64,000 bases of DNA from Tenacibaculum maritimum NCIMB 2154 (GTDB taxonomy: Bacteria > Bacteroidota > Bacteroidia > Flavobacteriales > Flavobacteriaceae): contig NZ_LT634361.1 in the NCBI RefSeq assembly GCF_900119795.1, positions 1,178,001-1,242,000 of the forward strand, given 5' to 3'. The first letter of the stretch is position 1. Every line of letters starts with the position of its first letter. This document shows, one piece after another, positions 44,619 through 53,473 of the stretch. The notes beneath the pieces were generated by a model that ran no database searches, was not told the origin of the DNA, and saw nothing but the letters and a program-made list of their open reading frames with translations. Made by a program: the position numbers and the translations under genes.

Positions 44619-45311
44619 ATGGAATATTTAAAAAAAATTATAATAGTAAAACCAAGGGAAATAAAAAGGGAATATATAGAGAGCAATAATAATTTTAGGG
44701 AAGAGGCAAGTGATCTATATTATAGAGAAAAAAGAACAGCAAGAGGTTGGTCATCTTGGATAATTGGAATTTTATTAATATTGGCATGTATTTTCTTGAT
44801 GGGGGGAGAGGATGAGGAAAAATATTATTTATTAAAGATAATCATGGTTACTGCTTTTGGTCTTTCAGGAGTTTTAACCATAATTTACGGTTTTGTAGCC
44901 CCAATAAAATACCTAGTATATGATAGGATGAATGGAATTATTACCGTGACTCGTGCTTTTCGTAGTTCGGTAGCCATTCCTTTTAGTTCGGGTTATGGTC
45001 TTAAAGGATATTCTAATACAAGTCCAGGAGTAATATCCGCACAACTTAATTTTGTTTCCAGCAAGAAAAAGCCAAGAGTAGGGGGAATTATTACTCATAA
45101 TTTAGTAGAAGAGAATTGGTCATTTATGGTATGGTATATGGATAAAAACCGTCCGTTGCCACCAGGATCAGCGTTTGATGCTTACCGAGAGCAAGATTAC
45201 CAAAGGAGGAAAGCAGCAGGTTTTCCAAAGCCATTATATCCAAGTAAAATAGCAACCCCAGAAGCTACAAAAGAACAACAAGCAGCGCGCAAACGTATTG
45301 GGGGTTGGTAA
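44619..45311 (+). CDS. Membrane immunity protein, family 2 copy 3
   Basis: 230 residues. TM1 variant IIGILLILACIFLMGGEDEE; KYLVYDRMNG and IITHNLVEEN are private changes. Standard C-terminus. Confidence 0.7.
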   Translation: MEYLKKIIIVKPREIKREYIESNNNFREEASDLYYREKRTARGWSSWIIGILLILACIFLMGGEDEEKYYLLKIIMVTAFGLSGVLTIIYGFVAPIKYLVYDRMNGIITVTRAFRSSVAIPFSSGYGLKGYSNTSPGVISAQLNFVSSKKKPRVGGIITHNLVEENWSFMVWYMDKNRPLPPGSAFDAYREQDYQRRKAAGFPKPLYPSKIATPEATKEQQAARKRIGGW

Positions 45312-45364
45312 TTTTTGGTATAAAAACAAACAAGGGGTATTTCACCAAAAATTTGGAAATAACA

Positions 45365-46057
45365 ATGGAATATTTAAAAAAAATTATAACAGTAAAACCA
45401 AGGGAAATAAAAACAGAACATGTAGAGAGTAATAATAATTTTATAGAAGAGACAAGTGATCTTTTTTATAGAGTAAAAATAACAGCAAGAGGTTGGATGT
45501 CTTGGGTAATCGGAGTCTTATTAATATTGGGAAGCATTTTTTTTATGGGGGGAGAGGATGAGGAAAAGTATTATTTATTGAAGATAATCATGGTTACTGC
45601 TTTTGGTCTTTCAGGAGTTTTAACCATAATTTACGGTTTTGTAGCCCCAATAAAATACCAAATATATGATAGGATGAATGGAATTATTACCGTGACTCGT
45701 GCTTTTCGTAGTTCGGTAGCCATTCCTTTTAGTTCGGGTTATGGTCTTAAAGGATATTCTAATACAAGTCCAGGAGTGATATCCGCACAACTTAATTTTG
45801 TTTCCAGCAAGAAAAAGCCAAGAGTAGGGGGAATTATTGCTCATCATTTAGTAGAAGATAATTGGTCATTTATGGTATGGTATATGGATAAAAACCGTCC
45901 GTTGCCACCAGGGTCAGCGTTTGATGCTTACCGAGAGCAAGACTACCAAAGAAGGAAAGCAGCAGGTTTTCCAAAGCCATTATACCCAAGTAAAATAGCA
46001 ACCCCAGAAGCTACAAAAGAGCAACAAGCAGCGCGTAAACGTATTGGGGGTTGGTAA
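45365..46057 (+). CDS. Membrane immunity protein, family 2 copy 4
   Basis: 230 residues. TM1 variant VIGVLLILGSIFFMGGEDEE, close to copy 3, joined to an N-terminus (KPREIKTEHVESNNNFIEE) like copy 1, again a mosaic. Confidence 0.7.
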   Translation: MEYLKKIITVKPREIKTEHVESNNNFIEETSDLFYRVKITARGWMSWVIGVLLILGSIFFMGGEDEEKYYLLKIIMVTAFGLSGVLTIIYGFVAPIKYQIYDRMNGIITVTRAFRSSVAIPFSSGYGLKGYSNTSPGVISAQLNFVSSKKKPRVGGIIAHHLVEDNWSFMVWYMDKNRPLPPGSAFDAYREQDYQRRKAAGFPKPLYPSKIATPEATKEQQAARKRIGGW

Positions 46058-46111
46058 TTTTTTGGTATAAAAACAAACAAGAGGTATTTCACCAAAAATT
46101 TGGAAATAACA

Positions 46112-46798
46112 ATGGAATATTTAAAAAAAATTATAATAGTAAAACCAAGGGAGATAACAAGAGAAGATATAGAGAGCAGTAATGATTTTACAGAAGAGGC
46201 AAGTGATCTATATTATAGGGAAAAAATAACAGTAAGAGGTTGGATGTCTTGGAGTATAGGTGCCTTTCTTATATTTTTATACCTTTTTATGGTTTGGGGA
46301 GAGAATGAGGAAGAAGATTATTTATTCAAAATAGCCATGATTACTATTTTTGGTCTTCCAGGAGTTTTAACCATAATTTACGGTTTTGTAGCCCCAATAA
46401 AATACCAAATATATGATAGGATGAATGGAATTATTACCGTGACTCGTGTTTTTCGTAGTTCGGTAGCCATTCCTTTTAGTTCGGGTTATGGTCTTAAAGG
46501 ATATTCTAATACAAGTCCAGGAGTCATATCCGCACAACTTAATTTTGTTTCCAGCAAGAAAAAGCCAAGAGTAGGGGGAATTATTGCTCATCATTTAGTA
46601 GAAGATAATTGGTCATTTATGGTATATGGATAAAAACCGTCCGTTGCCACCAGGATCAGCGTTTGATGCTTACCGAGAGCAAGACTACCAAAGAAGGAAA
46701 GCAGCAGGTTTTCCAAAACCATTATACCCAAGTAAAATAGCAACCCCAGAAGCTACAAAAGAGCAACAAGCAGCGCGCAAACGTATTGGAGGTTGGTA
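46112..46798 (+). pseudogene. Membrane immunity protein, family 2 copy 5 (frameshifted)
   Basis: Almost identical to copy 2, but at 46619-46632 the sequence reads ATTTATGGTATATGG where the others have ATTTATGGTATGGTATATGG: one GGTAT unit is missing. This 5-base loss shifts the frame and stops translation after MVYG at 46633, removing the whole conserved C-terminal signature. Bases 46634-46798 still carry the intact but out-of-frame tail. Confidence 0.85.
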
Positions 46799-46852
46799 AT
46801 TTTTGGTATAAAAATAAATAAGAGGTATTTCACCAAAAATTTGGAAATAACA

Positions 46853-47533
46853 ATGGAATATTTAAAAAAAATTATAAGGGTAAAACCAAGGGAGATAACA
46901 AGAGAAGATATAGAGAGCAGTAATGATTTTACAGAAGAGGCAAGTGATCTATATTATAGGGAAAAAATAACAGCAAGAGGTTGGATGTCTTGGATTATTG
47001 GAATTATTTTAGTGCTAATGTCTCTTATTGGTTTAGTCTCTGATGATGTTGTGGTTGTAATGGGGATGTTGATGTCTTTTGGTCTTCCAGGAGTTTTAAC
47101 CATAATTTACGGTTTTGTAGCCCCAATAAAATACCAAATATATGATAGGATGAATGGAATTATTACCGTGACTCGTGTTTTTCGTAGTTCGGTAGCTATT
47201 CCTTTTAGTTCGGGTTATGGTCTTAAAGGATATTCTAATACAAGTCCAGGAGTAATATCCGCACAACTTAATTTTGTTTCCAGCAAGAAAAAGCCAAGAG
47301 TAGGGGGGATTATTGCTCATCATTTAGTAGAAGAGAATTGGTCATTTATGGTATGGTATATGGATAAAAACCGTCCGTTGCCACCAGGGTCAGCGTTTGA
47401 TGCTTACCGAGAGCAAGACTACCAAAGGAGGAAAGCAGCAGGTTTTCCAAAACCATTATACCCAAGTAAAATAGCAACCCCAGAAGCTACAAAAGAGCAA
47501 CAAGCAGCGCGCAAACGTATTGGAGGTTGGTAA
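46853..47533 (+). CDS. Membrane immunity protein, family 2 copy 6
   Basis: 226 residues. Combines the N-terminus of copies 2 and 5 (REDIESSNDFTEEASD) with the TM1 variant of copy 1. Last member of the tandem array; the downstream spacer is not of the repeated type. Confidence 0.7.
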   Translation: MEYLKKIIRVKPREITREDIESSNDFTEEASDLYYREKITARGWMSWIIGIILVLMSLIGLVSDDVVVVMGMLMSFGLPGVLTIIYGFVAPIKYQIYDRMNGIITVTRVFRSSVAIPFSSGYGLKGYSNTSPGVISAQLNFVSSKKKPRVGGIIAHHLVEENWSFMVWYMDKNRPLPPGSAFDAYREQDYQRRKAAGFPKPLYPSKIATPEATKEQQAARKRIGGW

Positions 47534-47557
47534 AATGAATATTAAAATTAAAAACAA

Positions 47558-47911
47558 ATGAAAACAACAAGCATGCTACCCAAAACTAATATTCTTTTTT
47601 TATTGGTGTTATTTGGGGTTTTAGTATCAATCTCAGCAACTTTTCTTCAGCTATCTTTTGATTTTATGAGTTCTCCCGGAGAAATAGCAGAATTAACACT
47701 AAGTGTCCAATTAATAGCAGGAGCTATTATTTTTTTTAAATCTCTCCTAAGTATTTTTTTAGGAATTTGGCTATATAAGAAATCTTCTTTAATAGAAGAG
47801 AACAAATATACATGGCTATTTTTTGGTTTGTTCTTTGGAATATTCGCTGTGATATTATTTTATTTGGTATTGATTTTTAAAAAAATAGAGAGCAAAAAAG
47901 ATCTTATATAA
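47558..47911 (+). CDS. Hypothetical small membrane protein
   Basis: 117 residues with three hydrophobic helices (ILFLLVLFGVLVSISATFL, LIAGAIIFFKSLLSIFLGIW, TWLFFGLFFGIFAVILFYL) and a basic end. No family recognised. It starts 24 bases after the immunity array and could be another immunity or accessory protein. Confidence 0.55.
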   Translation: MKTTSMLPKTNILFLLVLFGVLVSISATFLQLSFDFMSSPGEIAELTLSVQLIAGAIIFFKSLLSIFLGIWLYKKSSLIEENKYTWLFFGLFFGIFAVILFYLVLIFKKIESKKDLI

Positions 47912-47954
47912 GATAAAAAAGAGCTAATTGTTACCCTGCCTTTTAATAGCTTTA

Positions 47955-48011
47955 GAAGGCAGGCTTACTGCGAGCTGATATGCATATGATGCATAAAGCA
48001 ATGGAAAAAAA
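47955..48011 (+). pseudogene. Short remnant of the VasX-like effector gene
   Basis: GCATATGATGCATAAAGCAATGGAAAAA and flanking bases align with 36351-36408 of the effector (GCATATGATGCATACAAAGCAATGGAAAAA), with several substitutions and a 1-2 base gap. About 57 bases survive, showing that a further effector copy once stood here before lipoprotein paralogue 6. Confidence 0.6.
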
Positions 48012-48042
48012 GAACCCTCCAATATCAAATAAAAGAATATCC

Positions 48043-48702
48043 ATGAAGCAATATGTTTATCTAATAACCATACTTTTTTTAACCAGTTGTAAAACGAGCA
48101 TAAAAAAAGAAACGAAGGAAACGAATAGCCCAGCATACAAAGCATTTATGGCACAAAAACACCGTTTTGAATTAAACGGTTGCAAACTCACCTATAATGG
48201 CAAACCATTTCGGATAGGAATGTCTTTAAAAGAGTTTAAAAAGGTGTTTGGAGTAACAGAATGGGTAGTAGAAGAAGACGGTAAAAGAAATCAAATAGCC
48301 CCATATTTTATATATAACAAGGAAAAGGGAATAGAAGTACTTGTAGAAGATAGAAAGGTAAAAGGTGTGTGTATATATATGATAAATAATTATTTAGAAT
48401 ACCCTAATGTGTATATGAAAGAAAAAGAAGCAATAGTTTTAAATACTTTTTTACTTCATAAAACAGATAAGATGCACGAATATGTAAAAAGAGCAGGTAC
48501 CAGTTTTGATGCTATGGAAATTACCAGTAGTGGTTATATGTTAACATATCCTTGCAATAATAAAGAGTTGGTTTATTCTTTAGACTCACCTGTAGCTTAC
48601 CATAGAAAAGGAGGAGGACATTTATATATAAGAGGAGATTGGAAGCTAGAAGATACACATACAATAAAAAGTATTTACATTTACTACAAAGAAGAAGCAT
48701 AA
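48043..48702 (+). CDS. T6SS-island lipoprotein, paralogue 6 (type c)
   Basis: 219 residues from ATG 48043; the frame is open from 47980 but those codons come from the effector remnant. Same lipoprotein signal and invariant N-terminal module, slightly diverged (GCKLTYNGKPFRIG), and a type c C-terminus close to paralogue 5. It lies 17 kb from the other five and marks the right end of the island. Confidence 0.65.
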   Translation: MKQYVYLITILFLTSCKTSIKKETKETNSPAYKAFMAQKHRFELNGCKLTYNGKPFRIGMSLKEFKKVFGVTEWVVEEDGKRNQIAPYFIYNKEKGIEVLVEDRKVKGVCIYMINNYLEYPNVYMKEKEAIVLNTFLLHKTDKMHEYVKRAGTSFDAMEITSSGYMLTYPCNNKELVYSLDSPVAYHRKGGGHLYIRGDWKLEDTHTIKSIYIYYKEEA

Positions 48703-49106
48703 ACGAAACAATTCCTAAAAAAGCCTTCTTTAACACAACTAAAAAGAATGTATTGAGATAGTAAAGTATGCAAAGAAAGAGCTCATTCCGTACCTTTTAA
48801 AATTTGAGGTACAATAATAAGAAGAGCTAACAGAAAATAATGCTATTTCATATGGATTATAGTCTTGTAAAGGTTACTAGGCTTTTACTTTTGTTAAAAT
48901 ATAAGAATTCAGCATAATGATATAAAGAGAAGCTGTCTTTTTCAGACAGTCTCTTTTGACAATATGTTACATCACTCCATTAAGTAAATTTTAATATTAC
49001 CCCGTTCTTTTAAAAGTAATCGTACCCTTTTATTTAGAGGTAACAAAACAACTGACAATAATGAAATTTCAGCTATTTGGTAAGGAAAAGTTCAAAAAGA
49101 AAAGAT
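48703..49106. other. Right edge of the T6SS island, no gene
   Basis: The first 50 bases (AACGAAACAATTC..AAAAAAG..., ACAACTAAAAAGAATGT) resemble the leader that precedes the lipoprotein copies, but no lipoprotein frame follows, so a seventh copy has been lost. The rest holds only the terminator at 48924. Confidence 0.5.
48924..48958. terminator. Rho-independent terminator-like hairpin
   Basis: AAAGAGAAGCTGTCT and AGACAGTCTCTTTT form a long stem with a small bulge around TTTTC, with A-rich and T-rich flanks, so it can work in both directions between the island and the convergent gene at 49107. Confidence 0.7.
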
Positions 49107-49646
49107 TTACGAAGCCAATGTTTCTTGGTGAGTAACACTATCAAATATCATTTGGCTATTGCGCGTAATTTTTTCAATATCGTAAGTCAACACATCACCT
49201 CGTTGAATATCATAACTTTCATATCCCATCATAAAACCAACAATATTAGTTAATGTAATTTTTAAGAAAGGACTACTAATAACCTTAGGAGTATTGGTAG
49301 TAGTACTGGTAAAAGAACTAGAAGCTATAGAAACATATTTAGAAACTAATGACATTCCTTTTACAGAATACTCCATTGAACTTTGAAGCTTGGGGTGAGT
49401 TTTAAAGGAGGGCTTTCTTAGTAAGATATTAATTAAATTGGGAACATTAATAATTCCGAATTGCCCAGCAATTTCATGCGATAAGATGGCAATATACAAT
49501 TCAAATTTTTCAGAATAAAAATTACCTTCGTATTCCCATAAAATTGCTTCTTGAGGAGGAGCGGCTAATAAAGGAACGCTACGGAGAAATTGTTCAAAGA
49601 TTTTGATTTCTTGTTCTAGTTTGGTAATAGTAGGTAGTGGAAACAT
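49107..49646 (-). CDS. STM2901-like protein
   Basis: 179 residues. LWEYEGNFYSEKFELYIAIL and HEIAGQFGI match the core of the STM2901 family protein at 11396 (LWEYEGKWYNTKYKLYIAIL, HEIAEQFGI), while the rest is diverged. No membrane helix of clear strength. Function unknown; the second copy beside a T6SS effector island strengthens a link of this family with interbacterial conflict, though that is inference. Confidence 0.55.
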   Translation of the reverse strand: MFPLPTITKLEQEIKIFEQFLRSVPLLAAPPQEAILWEYEGNFYSEKFELYIAILSHEIAGQFGIINVPNLINILLRKPSFKTHPKLQSSMEYSVKGMSLVSKYVSIASSSFTSTTTNTPKVISSPFLKITLTNIVGFMMGYESYDIQRGDVLTYDIEKITRNSQMIFDSVTHQETLAS

Positions 49647-49919
49647 ATAGTTAGGGGTTTAGTTATATTATACAAGCCACTAATTCATAAGAACTTATTC
49701 GTTGAGTACTTATACGGAAGGGGGAAACGTTAAAGCTACATATATTGTAATACACATTAAAGTTACTAAAAATATAGAATTATTTGATATTTATTTAAAA
49801 ATTTCACATTTTTTTTAATTTTAAAGGCTTGTTTTATAGTTGTTTGGAGGCTTTTTAAGAGATGGATTTAGCATTTTTTAACATTAAAAAAAAGAGGGGG
49901 CTTATAAAATTAAGAGTAA
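49647..49919. other. Intergenic region without visible feature
   Basis: AT-rich; a weak hairpin spans the stop of the cation transporter gene (AAAATTAAG at 49906 and CTTAATTTT at 49927 region). Nothing else seen. Confidence 0.4.
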
Positions 49920-50714
49920 TTATTTACTTAATTTTAATATTCTAAAAGCTCCTTGTATAACTAATATAAAAACAATAGCCCCAATAATTAAATCAGGTTT
50001 GTTAGAGTGCAACCAATCAACTAAGAGCCCTGCAATGATAACGCCTAGATTAATAATAACATCATTGGACGTAAAAATCATACTTGCTTTTATATGCGCT
50101 TCTTCTTTATTTTTTGATTTCTGTAAAATATAAAGACAAATACCATTTGCGGCAAGTGCCAATATCGATATAGAAATCATTATAGAAACATCAGGAAGCT
50201 TTTCTAAAATAAAAAACCTTTTCACTACTTCAAAAAATCCAATTGTAGCAAGTAATATTTGTATATAGCCTGCAATTTTAGCAACTTGTTTTTTTTGAAG
50301 TAGAGTAGTACCTACAGCAAGCAAGCTAATTCCGTAAACAAAGCTATCAGCAAGCATATCTAAGCTATCAGCAACCAACCCTATAGATTTAGAAAAAAAT
50401 CCAGTAACCATTTCAACAATAAAAAAAGAAAAATTAATAATAAGGACTGTCCAAAGTAATTTCTTTTGAGAAGCATTTTCATTAAAATTAATGAGATTAC
50501 TTTGTATAGTAGCTATTTTTCTCCCATCTAAATTTAGTTCGAAAATAGCTTTTTCAATAGGAGTTGCCGCTCCGTGATGGTAAACAGCTAATTCCCTATT
50601 AGGAAGGTCGAAGCTTACATGAGCAACCTCTGCGATATCTGCCAATTTTAATCGGATCAAATGCTCTTCTGAAGAGCAATCCATTTTAGAAATTTTAAAT
50701 ATTGTTTTTTTCAT
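49920..50714 (-). CDS. Cation diffusion facilitator (CDF) transporter
   Basis: 264 residues from ATG 50714 (upstream ATGs at 50723 and 50741 are also open). The N-terminal 75 residues form a metal-binding-like HMA fold (KISKMDCSSEEHLIRLKL with the MDCSSEE loop), then six membrane helices. Metal-site motifs of CDF proteins are present: DSLDMLADS in helix 2 and TSNDVIINLGV in helix 5, where the first D/D positions bind zinc-type cations. It exports divalent metal across the inner membrane; no regulator is adjacent. Confidence 0.82.
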   Translation of the reverse strand: MKKTIFKISKMDCSSEEHLIRLKLADIAEVAHVSFDLPNRELAVYHHGAATPIEKAIFELNLDGRKIATIQSNLINFNENASQKKLLWTVLIINFSFFIVEMVTGFFSKSIGLVADSLDMLADSFVYGISLLAVGTTLLQKKQVAKIAGYIQILLATIGFFEVVKRFFILEKLPDVSIMISISILALAANGICLYILQKSKNKEEAHIKASMIFTSNDVIINLGVIIAGLLVDWLHSNKPDLIIGAIVFILVIQGAFRILKLSK

Positions 50715-51113
50715 TTTTAACATAAAAGACCTATAAACCATTTTTAATTCTTTTACTTTTATGGTATAAGCAAATAGCGTTAATCACCTCAAGGAAACGA
50801 TATCAGATGAAAGGAGTAAAAAAGTTAAAGAACTTGAATTTAACGAAAAAAAAGCGAGTTTGAAAATAAGGACGCTTATTTTAGATAAGTGGCAATACTG
50901 TTAAGACGACAGCAGTAATATAGCTTATGAGTTACTTTACAGGTATAAAAAATCTTGTTTTTTATTTGATTAGAAAAAGAGAAGTATAAACAAGAATGAT
51001 ATTTTATTTAAGAAATAGATGAAAAGAAGAAGACAACTGTTTTCTTGATAAAAACGCGTTCAGAGCATGATTTATATGAAATGCAAAAAAGTTTTAAGAA
51101 GAGGATTAAAAAT
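50715..51113. other. Intergenic region without gene
   Basis: About 400 bases, A-rich. No convincing reading frame, promoter or repeat was seen. Confidence 0.4.
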
Positions 51114-51143
51114 CCCTTTCAAAAGAGGTACATTCTGAAAGGG
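51114..51143 (-). terminator. Terminator of the parA-to-wbqC gene group
   Basis: CCCTTTCA and TGAAAGGG form an 8-pair stem; on the minus strand ATTTTTAA follows. It lies 12 bases after the wbqC stop. Confidence 0.65.
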
Positions 51144-51154
51144 AAATAGGATTC

Positions 51155-51787
51155 TTATAGTAAGTCTATACTAATTTCTTCTAAAAAACTGATGGCATTA
51201 GGTCCTTCCATAAAGAGCAAGTCTAGAATGGATAAATTAGGGATAAAACCATATTTATCATCAAAAATTTGCACATATGGAGATACTTCAGGTGTATATC
51301 CATTTTTAGCAATAGAAAGCGGTCTAAAGTCCTGTAAATTTGAAACAACCTCATATTCTTTTGTCTTTGAAAAAGAAGGGTTTATTTGTAAAGCATCAGT
51401 AACAAATAAAAAAGTATCAATATTTACATCCATTAAAAAGGTGTACTTTTTAGTGAAAATAGGGCGTAAATCGTCTTCAAAAAATTCAAAATAAGGAGAA
51501 CAACGATACGCTGATTGTAATGATTTAAAATGTTGGTTTTGCCAAGGAAAATCATTTTCAACTAAAAGGTCCTTCGTTTTTTTTCTGCCAGTTTTCGAGG
51601 AAGGCTGTTTTACAGGAACATTTAAAAGCTGTTTGCCATTGGCTCCATAGATATAACAGCGACTTCTATACGTTTGTTTCTGAAAATTATCTTCGGCTTC
51701 AAAAACTACTTTCTCTGATTGCGCAATTGCAGCATACTGTGAAATAGGAGAAAAGTAAGTAGGTATAAATAATGATGGTGTATTCAT
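51155..51787 (-). CDS. wbqC: WbqC family protein
   Basis: 210 residues. The N-terminus SLFIPTYFSPISQYAAIAQS is the WbqC-like PxYFPPxxYxA-type motif, with NQHFKSLQSAYRCSPYFEFF and LSILDLLFMEGPNAISFL further conserved. The family is linked to polysaccharide biosynthesis but its reaction is unsure. In Flavobacteriaceae it is the usual neighbour of lepB, as here. Confidence 0.85.
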   Translation of the reverse strand: MNTPSLFIPTYFSPISQYAAIAQSEKVVFEAEDNFQKQTYRSRCYIYGANGKQLLNVPVKQPSSKTGRKKTKDLLVENDFPWQNQHFKSLQSAYRCSPYFEFFEDDLRPIFTKKYTFLMDVNIDTFLFVTDALQINPSFSKTKEYEVVSNLQDFRPLSIAKNGYTPEVSPYVQIFDDKYGFIPNLSILDLLFMEGPNAISFLEEISIDLL

Positions 51788-51813
51788 TTCTCTTTTATAA
51801 AATATAAAAAGGC

Positions 51814-53391
51814 TTAACTTTTTTTCTTTTTAAAGAAACCATAGCCAAAGTAACCTAGTAAAGCAAGTAAAAAATAATTTAAATACGATACAGGTTCACC
51901 ACTACCGCCTACAGTAGTGAACATCCTATCCCAGCGGATGGTTTGCAATTTAGCAAAAAAGCTTGGCGCATTAGGATCCCAGCTCAGCCAAATAAATACG
52001 GGTTTTCCTACTACATGGTCAAAAGGAACATAGCCCCAATTGCGAGCATCTAATGAGTTTTGTCGGTTATCTCCCATCATCCAATAATAATCTTGCTTAA
52101 AAGTATATGATGTAGCCTTTTTTCCGTTAATATAAATTTTATCACCCTGTACCACTAAGTTATTGTGTTCATAGTTCTTAATGATTTGTTTATAAAAAGG
52201 AATTGATTTTGAATCTAATTGAACCGTAACTCCTTTTTTAGGAATATAAATAGGCCCGAAGTTATCAGAAGACCAAGCGTATTGATCGTCATGCGGAAAT
52301 ACAGCTTTATCAAAATTACCTGCAGGTTGTAAGGTCTTAGAAATACTTTTTACAATTGGGTTTTTAGCCATCTTAGCAGCCTCATCATCAGTTAAGTTTA
52401 AAATATACTTTCCGTTTCTGGTTGTAGCTTCTCGAATATTGTAACGTTTAATAGCTGCTTGGCTAAGGTTTTTACCTCCTGTATCAACAGTAAAAAACCA
52501 TTGAGGTTTTGCTCTATCAGGTAAAACCGTTTTTTTTCCGTTGATATATACATAGCCATCTTTTACAGCTAAGCTATCTCCAGGAACTCCTACACATCGT
52601 TTTACATAGTTTGTTTTTTTATCAATAGGTTTATAAGTGAATTTGCCAGAATGATCTCCCCACATCGTTTTTAAACTATCCACAGGCCAACTAAATACGA
52701 CAATATCATTTCGCTTAATTTTTTGAAAGCCAGGCAAACGCATATAAGGTAACGATAATTTGTTTTTCCACGATAAATTATCAAGATTGTCATTAGATAA
52801 ATACGACTTTGTACCTACTAACGGAAGGCTGTCATGCACCATTGGAGCAGCTACCGTTGTCATAGGAACACGTGCACCATAATGAAATTTACTGACAAAG
52901 AGATAATCACCAACCAACAATGTCTTTTCTAAAGAAGAAGTAGGAATGGTATAAGGTTGCATAAAATATGTATGTACTAAGGTAGCAGCAATAATAGCAA
53001 AAGCAATAGAACTAACCCATTCACCTAAAGATGATTGAGGTTTTAAGCTACGGTTTTTATTATAAGCAGTATCAGTAAAGTAATTGATATAATAAATATA
53101 GAAACCAAGCGTAAAAATTACTAAAAAAGAGTCTTTTTTAGCTTTAAAACCAAACGATCTACAAGTTTCAATCCAAACAATAGGAAACATTAAGAGATTT
53201 ACAATAGGGATAAACAATAAGATTACCCACCATTTAGGGCGCTTTATAATAGCCATTAAAACTACTGCGTTATATATTGGAATAGCAGCTTCCCACGATT
53301 TTCTTCCTGCTTTGACATACAATTTCCAAGTACCTAAAAAGTGAATTACTTGGATAAGCAAAAAGAATAAAAACCATTCTATAAGTGTCAT
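51814..53391 (-). CDS. lepB: Signal peptidase I
   Basis: 525 residues, the enlarged form usual in Flavobacteriaceae. Several N-terminal membrane helices (residues 3-20, 52-74, 88-104, 126-144). The serine motif is PYTIPTSSLEKTLLVGD (nucleophile near residue 153) and the lysine motif NYVKRCVGVPGD (lysine near 264); box E is WMMGDNRQNSLDARNWG. A single helix closes the C-terminus. It cleaves signal peptides at the periplasmic face of the inner membrane. Confidence 0.92.
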   Translation of the reverse strand: MTLIEWFLFFLLIQVIHFLGTWKLYVKAGRKSWEAAIPIYNAVVLMAIIKRPKWWVILLFIPIVNLLMFPIVWIETCRSFGFKAKKDSFLVIFTLGFYIYYINYFTDTAYNKNRSLKPQSSLGEWVSSIAFAIIAATLVHTYFMQPYTIPTSSLEKTLLVGDYLFVSKFHYGARVPMTTVAAPMVHDSLPLVGTKSYLSNDNLDNLSWKNKLSLPYMRLPGFQKIKRNDIVVFSWPVDSLKTMWGDHSGKFTYKPIDKKTNYVKRCVGVPGDSLAVKDGYVYINGKKTVLPDRAKPQWFFTVDTGGKNLSQAAIKRYNIREATTRNGKYILNLTDDEAAKMAKNPIVKSISKTLQPAGNFDKAVFPHDDQYAWSSDNFGPIYIPKKGVTVQLDSKSIPFYKQIIKNYEHNNLVVQGDKIYINGKKATSYTFKQDYYWMMGDNRQNSLDARNWGYVPFDHVVGKPVFIWLSWDPNAPSFFAKLQTIRWDRMFTTVGGSGEPVSYLNYFLLALLGYFGYGFFKKKKS

Positions 53392-53473
53392 AATTAGATA
53401 TTTTGTTTTTCGCTATGGCGAAAGTAATTTTTAAATTTTATTAGAGATCTTTGTGTTTTAATAGTTACAAGCT

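Noticed and set aside
43381..47323. Repeated antisense frames of 61-75 codons in the family 2 array
   Set aside because: They are shadows of the conserved coding sequence on the other strand and recur only because the gene is repeated.
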